Assembly (NCBI GenBank): GCA_964422205.1
Contig: CAYRAI010000063.1
Location: 1-7,251, forward strand
Length of the DNA stretch: 7,251 nt
Reading direction: 5' to 3'
From: CAZNYN01 sp964422205
GTDB taxonomy: Bacteria; Synergistota; Synergistia; Synergistales; Synergistaceae
Below the pieces are notes generated by a model. That model made no database searches, was not told the origin of the DNA, and saw only the letters and a program-made list of their open reading frames with translations. A program made the translations under genes and the position numbers. Positions 1 through 5,178 of the stretch are shown one piece after another; the first letter of the stretch is position 1; every line of letters begins with the position of its first letter.

Positions 1-2
1 CC

Positions 3-38
3 GAACTTCCGGAACTTATGCTTAACATCAAAAGATAG
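3..38 (+). CDS. possible 3' end of an upstream gene (partial)
   Basis: One + strand frame is open from the window edge and ends in TAG at 36-38, giving the tail ELPELMLNIKR. The stop lies directly before the hairpin terminator at 40-69, which is where a gene end would be expected. A second frame stops at 23-25, and eleven residues cannot identify a protein, so both the frame and the existence of the gene are inferred from position only. Confidence 0.35.
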   Translation, partial: ELPELMLNIKR

Positions 39-39
39 A

Positions 40-69
40 AAAAATCCCGGTCTTTCGGCCGGGATTTTT
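40..69. terminator. bidirectional intrinsic terminator between convergent genes
   Basis: A perfect 11-bp inverted repeat (AAAAATCCCGG at 40-50, CCGGGATTTTT at 59-69) encloses an 8-base loop. Rightward transcripts gain a run of U after the stem. Leftward transcripts also gain a U run, because the left arm and the bases before it are A-rich. It therefore can end both a gene entering from the left and dgkA, whose stop codon is about 14 bases away. Confidence 0.85.
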
Positions 70-82
70 ATTTATATAAATA

Positions 83-442
83 CTAAAAGAAAAATATGAT
101 AAGCAGAGAGAGAGAATAAGAGACAAAAAGAGAAACAAATACCGCTGCTGAGAGCATATCCTTTGCCATGCGCACATCCTCGCGGTATGTAGATCCGAGC
201 ATTAAGTCCACAACAGTCTCAAATGCCGTGTTAATCAGCTCAACTATTATGGGAATCAGAGAGAGCAGAAAGACTGCGGCAATTCGTGTCAGAGGCAGAC
301 CGTTTGCGACAGCCAGAATAAGCACGATAAGCACGCCTTTTGTCTCGTTTCGTATCGCTTTCTCCGAAATAAAAGCGTCACGAAGGCCGTGAAGAGAGTA
401 TGAGGTTTTATCTTTTAAGGAAGTATTTTTCCATTCCGGCAT
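83..442 (-). CDS. dgkA: diacylglycerol kinase, small integral-membrane type (DgkA family)
   Basis: This inner-membrane enzyme uses ATP to phosphorylate diacylglycerol to phosphatidic acid, recycling lipid; some family members act on undecaprenol instead. The 119-residue length matches the E. coli family (about 122). An N-terminal amphipathic part contains FISEKAIRNE (24-33). Three membrane helices follow, at about 35-55, 57-80 and 95-118. Key family residues are visible: E33, E68, N71 and E75 in the VELINTAFE segment, and K94-D95 in AKDMLSAAV, at nearly the same numbers as in E. coli. The start at 442 has AAAGGTGA (449-456 on this strand) six bases upstream of the ATG. The gene stands alone, diverges from the nif3-trpS operon and ends at the hairpin at 40-69. 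The choice between lipid substrates cannot be made from sequence alone. Confidence 0.93.
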   Translation of the reverse strand: MPEWKNTSLKDKTSYSLHGLRDAFISEKAIRNETKGVLIVLILAVANGLPLTRIAAVFLLSLIPIIVELINTAFETVVDLMLGSTYREDVRMAKDMLSAAVFVSLFVSYSLSLLIIFFF

Positions 443-470
443 TTTGTATCACCTTTATCTAAATATTAAG

Positions 471-486
471 CGTGCGAAGCCGCACG
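471..486. promoter_or_regulatory. GC-rich inverted repeat in the divergent control region
   Basis: CGTGCG (471-476) and CGCACG (481-486) are perfect arms around AAGC. AATATT occurs on both sides (462-467 and 487-492), making a larger near-symmetric unit in otherwise AT-rich DNA. It lies between the dgkA -10 element and the dgkA ribosome-binding site, over the likely dgkA transcription start. It could be an operator or a short hairpin in the 5' leader. Function is inferred. Confidence 0.4.
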
Positions 487-489
487 AAT

Positions 490-500
490 ATTATATATCA
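490..500 (-). promoter_or_regulatory. candidate dgkA promoter (-10 region)
   Basis: Read on the minus strand this is TGATATATAAT. It contains a consensus TATAAT (490-495) and an overlapping extended -10 form, TG-A-TATATA (492-500). No convincing -35 hexamer lies 16-18 bases upstream. It sits about 50 bases before the dgkA start codon. The -10 match is clear, but use as a promoter is inferred. Confidence 0.4.
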
Positions 501-575
501 CAGAACCGCAATATTGTTCTTGACTGTGAGAAGTTTGGACAACAAAGGCAGAAAACTGGAGTTTTATAAGATTTT

Positions 576-604
576 TTGACGGACTGAAAAAGGTATACTA
601 CAAT
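576..604 (+). promoter_or_regulatory. sigma70-type promoter of the nif3-trpS-scpAB-rluB operon
   Basis: TTGACG (576-581) and TACAAT (599-604) are separated by exactly 17 bases, and each differs from consensus at one position. Transcription should start near 611, leaving a leader of about 44 bases before the ATG at 655. No comparable promoter was found inside the tightly packed genes downstream, so this is the probable main promoter of the operon. Confidence 0.7.
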
Positions 605-654
605 AGTAGGGTTATTGGTATCAAACGACGAAACTTTTATTTGGAGGTGAAATA

Positions 655-1431
655 ATGAAACTTTCTGCCGTTGTTCACAGTATAGAGAAAAGAATCCCGA
701 AAAACTGGGCTGAAGATTGGGATAATACGGGACTGGCCGTAGGTTCTCTTTCGTCTGACATAAAAGAAATAGCCTTGGCTCTTGATGTAACAGAGCAGAC
801 TGTATCTGACGCCGCCAAATCGTCACAGCTTCTTGTGACGCATCACCCCATAATATTCCGCGCTATGAAGTCAATTATCACAGATAAGCCCGCGGCAAGG
901 GCAATCACCGATGCCGTAAAGCATGATCTTGCGCTCTATTCGCTCCATACAAATTGGGATTCCTCCCCGGAAGGCGTAAATGTCATACTGGCGGACTTGC
1001 TCGGCCTGAAAAATTCAGAAGCTTTGGAAGAGCCGAAGTACAAAAACGGAGCTTTAGGCATAGGGGCTGTCGGTTCATTTGACAAACCTCTGACTATGAA
1101 AGACTGCATAAAACTTCTTAAAGAGCGATGGCGTATTTCAGACATTGCCTCCTTCGGGGATGAGTGCAAAATTATAAGCAAAGCGGCAGTAGGTGGAGGC
1201 TCATGCGGCGATATGTGGCAGAAAGCGCTGGACAAAGGCGCGGATCTATTTATAACCTCCGACATATCTTACCACCACAGGCAGGATGCTCTCAGCATGG
1301 GGCTTAATCTTATAGAGACAGACCATGGAGAGACAGAGAGACTCTCTCTGCCGACACTGAAAAAGATAATAGAAAAAGAGACAGGACTTCCCGTAAGCAT
1401 AATAGAGGAAGAGCCGGTCAAAAGAATATGA
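655..1431 (+). CDS. Nif3-like dinuclear metal centre protein (YbgI / DUF34 family)
   Basis: This 258-residue protein belongs to the widespread Nif3/YbgI family, cytoplasmic toroidal hexamers with a two-metal site. It is sometimes annotated as GTP cyclohydrolase I type 2, but the physiological reaction is unsettled. Expected metal ligands are visible: H63-H64 in VTHHPIIF, D102 in HTNWDSSPEGVN, and H224 with E228 in ETDHGETER. H63 and H64 carry the same numbers as in E. coli YbgI. The conserved segment GADLFITSDISYHHRQDAL spans 195-213. The length is that of the short form without the extra central domain found in some relatives. The start follows GGAGGTGA (643-650). It is the first gene of the operon, and its TGA overlaps a possible upstream ATG of trpS by four bases. 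Confidence 0.92.
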   Translation: MKLSAVVHSIEKRIPKNWAEDWDNTGLAVGSLSSDIKEIALALDVTEQTVSDAAKSSQLLVTHHPIIFRAMKSIITDKPAARAITDAVKHDLALYSLHTNWDSSPEGVNVILADLLGLKNSEALEEPKYKNGALGIGAVGSFDKPLTMKDCIKLLKERWRISDIASFGDECKIISKAAVGGGSCGDMWQKALDKGADLFITSDISYHHRQDALSMGLNLIETDHGETERLSLPTLKKIIEKETGLPVSIIEEEPVKRI

Positions 1432-1448
1432 CAGGAGTCGTGAACAGA

Positions 1449-2444
1449 ATGGACGAGAAAAAGAGAATTTTCAGCGGCATGAGGCCCACAGGCAAGCTTC
1501 ACTACGGACATATGGCTGGTGCTCTTATAAACTGGGTAAAACTTCAGGAAGAGTATAACTGCTTTTTCGGGATAGTAGACTGGCATGCCATGATGTCTGA
1601 CTATGCCGATGTCAGCAAAGTTAAAACAAACTGCCGTGAAATACTGCTTGACTGGCTTGCAGTAGGTGTAGATCCCAACAAAGCCGCTATCTTTATACAG
1701 TCCCATGTCAAACAGCACGCGGAGATACATCTAGCCCTATCTATGATTACGCCTCTGGGATGGCTTGAACGCTGCCCGACATACAAAGAGCAGATACTTA
1801 ACCTACAGAACAAAGATCTCTCGACCTATGCGTTCCTGGGCTATCCTGTCCTTATGGCCGGAGACATCCTCCTTTATAAATCATTTGCTGTTCCGGTTGG
1901 AGAGGACCAGAGCGCACACCTTGAGCTGAGCCGCGAAGTTGTAAGACGTTTCAACAATTTCTACGGCGAAGTATTCCCGGAGCCTCAGACACTCCTCACC
2001 CCGTCGGCAAAAATGCCAGGCACGGACGGACGCAAAATGAGCAAATCATACGGCAACGCTCTTAATATAGCGGACGACATGCCGACAGTGTGGGGCAAGC
2101 TTCGCACAATGACTACAGACCCGGCGCGCGAACGCAGAACAGACCCCGGCACTCCGGAAAAGTGCCCTGTATGGGACATACAGAAGTTCTTCAATAAAGA
2201 CCCCCAGGAACTGCTTGAAATACACGAGGGATGCACAAAGGCCGGCATCGGCTGCGTTGACTGCAAAAAGAAACTGATGGTTCACCTCGAAAAGATGATG
2301 GCTCCCATACAGGAACGCCGTGCTGATTTTGAGAAACGCGACGATGAGCTGATGCAGATACTTGAATCCGGTGCGGCCCGTGCGCGCAAAGTTGCGGAAC
2401 AGACAATGGAAGACGTATACAGCGCGATGGGAATACTCCACTAA
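1449..2444 (+). CDS. trpS: tryptophanyl-tRNA synthetase with a four-cysteine iron-sulfur motif
   Basis: This class I synthetase attaches tryptophan to tRNA(Trp) in the cytoplasm. Numbered from the ATG at 1449 (331 residues), the first catalytic signature is HYGH (18-21) after FSGMRPTGKL, and the second is KMSKS (196-200). Four cysteines, C239, C262, C269 and C272, have spacing C-x22-C-x6-C-x2-C. This is the pattern reported for the [4Fe-4S] cluster of Thermotoga maritima TrpRS, in the anticodon-side domain. I prefer the start at 1449 because relatives begin just before the IFSGM segment and AGGAG (1433-1437) precedes it by 11 bases. An in-frame ATG at 1428, overlapping the previous stop as ATGA, would add seven residues and allow translational coupling, but I see no clear ribosome-binding site for it. 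Confidence 0.96.
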   Translation: MDEKKRIFSGMRPTGKLHYGHMAGALINWVKLQEEYNCFFGIVDWHAMMSDYADVSKVKTNCREILLDWLAVGVDPNKAAIFIQSHVKQHAEIHLALSMITPLGWLERCPTYKEQILNLQNKDLSTYAFLGYPVLMAGDILLYKSFAVPVGEDQSAHLELSREVVRRFNNFYGEVFPEPQTLLTPSAKMPGTDGRKMSKSYGNALNIADDMPTVWGKLRTMTTDPARERRTDPGTPEKCPVWDIQKFFNKDPQELLEIHEGCTKAGIGCVDCKKKLMVHLEKMMAPIQERRADFEKRDDELMQILESGAARARKVAEQTMEDVYSAMGILH

Positions 2445-2453
2445 GAGGCAGAT

Positions 2454-3245
2454 TTGACAGATCATAACACAGAAATGGTGCATGATGAAATGAGAGAGGA
2501 CAGGAGGGGCTTTGAGGTTCAGCTCGGAGACTTTTCCGGTCCTCTTGACCTCTTGTGCCATCTCGTCGAGAGCAGGGAAATGGACCCTGCTAAGCTGAAC
2601 CTCACAGAGCTTGTATCTCAATATGTATCATTTCTCGTAAAGAGCAGCAGGACAACATTAAATGAAATGGCCGAGTTTTTCTCCTTTGCAAGCCGCCTGC
2701 TGCTGAGAAAAGTACACTCACTATTTCCGACTCAGCCAGATGCCGAGGATGAAAACGGTCTTGATGAAACCTATGACGAGACGGAAGAGGAGCTTCAGCG
2801 CCTGATAGAGGCCTTCCGTCCTTACAGAAATGCGGCCTCACGCCTTGAACAGCTTCAGTCTAAGAGGGAACGGAGCTTTACGAGGATACCGGACGAAGAT
2901 GCAGCACCTTTTTACGATCTCGGAGACCTCTATGGGCTTGCTTCTAAGTGGTGGGAACTGCTCGACAGATATAACGAGAGCAGAAAAAGCCCATCATACG
3001 AAGATGATGACCCTTGGGATGATATACCTGATGCTGTGCCGGAAGAACGTCAGGTAGAACAGATAATGGACGAGATTATGCAGCTGATAAAGGATAAAAA
3101 AATTACACTGACAGAAATTTTGACTGAACGGGATAGAAAAATACTGATAGTAACTCTGCTGGCCCTTCTTGAAATGTCGCGCCTTGGCATGATAAACCTA
3201 ACTCAGAGCGAAACGCTGGGAGATGTTGAAATTGTCTCTGCCTGA
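2454..3245 (+). CDS. scpA: segregation and condensation protein A
   Basis: ScpA is the kleisin subunit of the bacterial SMC-ScpAB complex. It bridges the SMC heads and helps compact and segregate the chromosome. The N-terminal SMC-binding part shows VQLGDFSGPLDLLCHLV (22-38), the classic family opening, then helices up to about 90. A very acidic linker (about 95-115) follows. A C-terminal winged-helix part ends in LLALLEMSRLGMINLTQSE (235-253) and GDVEI. The 263-residue length is normal. The TTG start at 2454 is chosen because AGAGG (2444-2448) lies five bases before it. In-frame ATGs at 2475 and 2490 lack a ribosome-binding site but would bring the protein nearer to the usual family start. 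The gene begins 9 bases after trpS and overlaps scpB by 23 bases. Confidence 0.94.
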   Translation: MTDHNTEMVHDEMREDRRGFEVQLGDFSGPLDLLCHLVESREMDPAKLNLTELVSQYVSFLVKSSRTTLNEMAEFFSFASRLLLRKVHSLFPTQPDAEDENGLDETYDETEEELQRLIEAFRPYRNAASRLEQLQSKRERSFTRIPDEDAAPFYDLGDLYGLASKWWELLDRYNESRKSPSYEDDDPWDDIPDAVPEERQVEQIMDEIMQLIKDKKITLTEILTERDRKILIVTLLALLEMSRLGMINLTQSETLGDVEIVSA

Positions 3246-3855
3246 AATAAAAGAAAACGAAATGGGACTTCTTGAAAGACAGATAGAAGCGATGCTCTTT
3301 GTCTCTCCTCAGCCCGTATCATCTCAGGAGCTGGCATTGCACTTGGGTGTGACTGCCGAAAGGGCTGAAAAAGGAGTAAAAATAATAAAAGAACTCTACA
3401 AAATCGGACACGGTCTTACAATACTGAATCATGCCGGCGGATGGCAGATGGCTACGGCACCTGATTTGGCCGATACAGTCGAAAGCTTTGCCAACACAGT
3501 GGCTCTCCAACGTGTCAGACTAAGCCGTGCCGCTCTTGAGACTCTGTCCGTAATAGCTTACAATCAGCCAGTAACCCGCTCCGAGATAGAAGATATCCGC
3601 TCTGTCCGCTGTGACAGAGTTGTCGATACCTTGCTCAAACATGGTCTTGTAAGAGTAGCGGGAAGAAAAAAGAGCATGGGCTCTCCTCTGCTCTTCAGAA
3701 CTACGGACAGATTTCTTGAAATATTCGGGCTTCCCGGAATTAACTCGCTTCCTACACTCGAAGAACTCCGTGACAGCGGCGGAGAAGAAAACTACAATGA
3801 TGCCTTTGCCCTTATGAACGGCAGAAGCACGGAGGCAGAAGACAATGGACAGTAA
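3223..3855 (+). CDS. scpB: segregation and condensation protein B
   Basis: ScpB forms a dimer that binds the ScpA linker in the SMC complex. Two winged-helix domains are evident. The first begins with LLERQIEAMLFVSPQPVSSQEL (16-37). The second runs from RAALETLSVIAYNQPVTRSEIE (102-123) through DRVVDTLLKHGLVRV and LLFRTTDRFLEIFGL (156-170). The length, about 210, is typical. The start is uncertain. ATG at 3223 is given. TTG at 3232 has GGGAG nine bases upstream. ATG at 3262 would give MGLLERQIEAML, the best match to the family's usual N terminus, but without a clear ribosome-binding site. The 23-base overlap with scpA and 11-base overlap with rluB point to coupled translation. The tail after about 183 is acidic and likely disordered. 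Confidence 0.93.
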   Translation: MLKLSLPEIKENEMGLLERQIEAMLFVSPQPVSSQELALHLGVTAERAEKGVKIIKELYKIGHGLTILNHAGGWQMATAPDLADTVESFANTVALQRVRLSRAALETLSVIAYNQPVTRSEIEDIRSVRCDRVVDTLLKHGLVRVAGRKKSMGSPLLFRTTDRFLEIFGLPGINSLPTLEELRDSGGEENYNDAFALMNGRSTEAEDNGQ

Positions 3856-4579
3856 AGAGACAGTAAGGCTTAACAGATTTCTTGCTATGTGCGGCATAGG
3901 AGCAAGACGTAAGGTTGAAGAATTCATCACGGCAGGCAGAGTTGCGATAAACGGAGAAGTTGTAACAGAACAGGGACGCCAGGTCTCTTTCTCGGATAAA
4001 GTCCTCTTTGACGGAGCGGAAGTATCCCCGGTGACTCCTACATATCTTATTTACCACAAGCCCAAAGGACTTCTCTGCGCCGTAGAAGACAGCCGCGAGC
4101 AAACAATAATTGACGTCCTCCCGACATCTATGGATCACCTTCGTCTCTTCCCTGTAGGGCGTCTCGACAGAGAGAGCGAAGGGCTCATAATATTGACAAA
4201 TGACGGGATGTTCTCTCAAGAGCTAATACATCCTAGCAACGGAACTTCAAAAACATATGAAGTGGAGCTGCGCAAGCCGCTTGACGAGGAAAAACTCATA
4301 GAGTGGACCAAAGGTGTTGCAGTAGAGGACAGGCTGCTGAAGCCTATAAGCGTTAAGAGAATAGGCTGGAAGCCTCTGCACTGCTGGTTTGAAGTAGTGC
4401 TTGGCGAGGGCATCAAGCGAGAAATACGAATGATGGCAAGAGCTTTGGACAACGATGTCCGAAAACTTCTAAGACGCAAAATAGGCAAACTTGAGCTCAG
4501 AAATCTTCCCGCAGGCGAATTTATATCCGTCTCCAAAGATGAGCTTTGGAGTTACATAAGAAACGGTAAAATTGTTTAA
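3845..4579 (+). CDS. rluB: RluB/RsuA-family rRNA pseudouridine synthase
   Basis: The enzyme converts a specific uridine of rRNA to pseudouridine. An N-terminal S4 RNA-binding domain (about 7-55) is recognisable from VRLNRFLAMCGIGARRKVEE and GRVAINGEVV. The catalytic domain opens with YHKPKGLLC (70-78). It carries the signature GRLDRESEGLIILTNDG (105-121), in which D108 is the expected catalytic aspartate, and later KTYEV and GEGIKREIRMMA. The 244-residue length fits the RsuA/RluB/RluE group. The gene symbol follows the usual scpA-scpB-rluB order; the exact target, 23S U2605-type or 16S U516-type, is not decided by the sequence. GGAGG (3831-3835) lies nine bases before the ATG, inside the end of scpB, which it overlaps by 11 bases. 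Confidence 0.93.
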   Translation: MDSKETVRLNRFLAMCGIGARRKVEEFITAGRVAINGEVVTEQGRQVSFSDKVLFDGAEVSPVTPTYLIYHKPKGLLCAVEDSREQTIIDVLPTSMDHLRLFPVGRLDRESEGLIILTNDGMFSQELIHPSNGTSKTYEVELRKPLDEEKLIEWTKGVAVEDRLLKPISVKRIGWKPLHCWFEVVLGEGIKREIRMMARALDNDVRKLLRRKIGKLELRNLPAGEFISVSKDELWSYIRNGKIV

Positions 4580-4604
4580 AAATCACATTGCAATAAATTA
4601 AAAG

Positions 4605-4634
4605 TTGCCATAAACTTACAACATCAGCTATCTT
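4605..4634 (+). promoter_or_regulatory. weak candidate promoter before the small ACT-like gene
   Basis: TTGCCA (4605-4610, one mismatch to the -35 consensus) is followed after 18 bases by TATCTT (4629-4634, two mismatches to the -10). Another loose pair, TTGCAA (4588-4593) and TAAACT (4611-4616), lies just upstream with 17-base spacing. No terminator is visible after rluB, so the small gene may instead be read from the upstream operon. Confidence 0.25.
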
Positions 4635-4658
4635 AAATACGGAAAAGGAAGTGGCGCA

Positions 4659-4916
4659 ATGAATTGTCTTCAGATTATGGCGGTAAGAGTTGCACAGAGA
4701 GAATCGACAGCGCTTGAGGTTCAAAAGCTCCTGACAGAATACGGTTGCTCCATAAAGACAAGACTTGGGCTTCACGACCAGACCGACGGGACATGTTCTC
4801 CCCACGGTCTTTTGATTCTCCAGCTCATCTCCTCCGAAGAGATATCCAAAGAACTCGCATGTAAACTTAACGCAATTTGCGGAGTCAAAGCGCAGCTAGT
4901 AGACCTTTCTGATTAA
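4659..4916 (+). CDS. small ACT/ferredoxin-like-fold protein, TM1266-like (putative iron-only hydrogenase system regulator family)
   Basis: This 85-residue soluble protein has the alternating strand and helix pattern of an ACT-like fold: strand 3-11 (CLQIMAVRV), helix 16-28, strand 31-38 (SIKTRLGL), strand 48-57 (HGLLILQLIS), helix 58-71 and strand 74-83. The segments LTEYGCSIKTRLGL and GLLILQL, with a C-terminal GVKAQ, resemble short proteins annotated as putative iron-only hydrogenase system regulators (TM1266-like) or as hypothetical proteins in anaerobes. No ligand is known to me and no hydrogenase gene is in view, so the role is open. Cysteines at 3, 30, 46, 67 and 74 could bind metal, which is inference. 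AAGGAAG (4645-4651) lies seven bases before the ATG. The gene is followed by a strong terminator. Confidence 0.72.
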   Translation: MNCLQIMAVRVAQRESTALEVQKLLTEYGCSIKTRLGLHDQTDGTCSPHGLLILQLISSEEISKELACKLNAICGVKAQLVDLSD

Positions 4917-4930
4917 CAATTTGTATATTT

Positions 4931-4977
4931 AAAAAAATACGGTGCCGCCGATACATTCTGCGGTGCCGTATTTTTTT
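4931..4977 (+). terminator. strong intrinsic terminator closing the housekeeping operon
   Basis: The arms at 4931-4948 and 4960-4977 pair over 18 bp around an 11-base loop, and the right arm ends in seven T. The two central positions of each arm are TG, so they pair as U-G and G-U in rightward RNA. In a leftward transcript the same positions would be A-C mismatches. The hairpin therefore favours termination of + strand transcripts. It lies 15 bases after the stop of the small ACT-like gene. Confidence 0.88.
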
Positions 4978-5001
4978 GTTTATACGCCTCTGCAAGTGTT
5001 A

Positions 5002-5030
5002 TTGCCTATAAATAACAGATAATATATAGG
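5002..5030 (+). promoter_or_regulatory. weak candidate promoter with an overlapping inverted repeat
   Basis: TTGCCT (5002-5007) and TATAGG (5025-5030) are 17 bases apart, each with four of six consensus positions. CCTATA (5005-5010) and TATAGG (5025-5030) also form a 6-bp inverted repeat with a 14-base spacer, overlapping both promoter elements as an operator might. It would drive the gene at 5179 with a leader of about 140 bases. No better promoter was found in 4978-5178. Confidence 0.25.
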
Positions 5031-5072
5031 TAAGATTACAGTGATTATTTATTTTTGAATATTTGCTAAATA

Positions 5073-5096
5073 GTCAAAACTACGTAGCTTTTCGAC
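5073..5096. promoter_or_regulatory. imperfect palindrome centred on CTACGTAG upstream of the hydrolase-like gene
   Basis: The perfect 8-bp palindrome CTACGTAG (5080-5087) is flanked by GTC-AAAA on the left and TTTT-GAC on the right, with single extra C bases at 5088 and 5093. The symmetry extends over the whole 24 bases. Its position about 80-105 bases before the start codon suggests a protein-binding site, but no regulator can be named. Confidence 0.3.
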
Positions 5097-5178
5097 TCTC
5101 ATAAGGATAGTCTAACTTCAGACAGAGTTGGAGCGGATCTTTATATAGAAGAACGCTCAATTGAAGGAGGCAGAATCT

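Noticed and set aside
520..525. TTGACT as a second -35 element in the divergent region
   Set aside because: No acceptable -10 hexamer lies 16-18 bases downstream; the pair at 576-604 is far better.
491..826. A 111-codon minus-strand frame spanning the divergent promoter region and the start of the nif3-like gene
   Set aside because: It would run through the operon promoter and ribosome-binding site, and its composition looks like translated non-coding DNA.
1269..1730. A 153-codon minus-strand frame across the nif3-like/trpS junction
   Set aside because: It is antisense to two conserved genes, has no recognisable motif and no promoter or hairpin arranged for it.
2046..2621. A 191-codon open frame on the minus strand across the end of trpS and start of scpA
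   Set aside because: It lies opposite two clearly recognisable genes, has no ribosome-binding site or family resemblance that I can see, and its length is explained by the codon bias of the genes on the other strand.
3812..4219. A minus-strand frame of 135 codons opposite scpB/rluB
   Set aside because: It is a shadow of rluB, whose S4 and catalytic motifs are unmistakable in the other strand.
5161..5178. TTG at 5161 as the start of the hydrolase-like gene
   Set aside because: This stretch contains the ribosome-binding site itself (AAGGAGG, 5164-5170), ideally spaced for the ATG at 5179.
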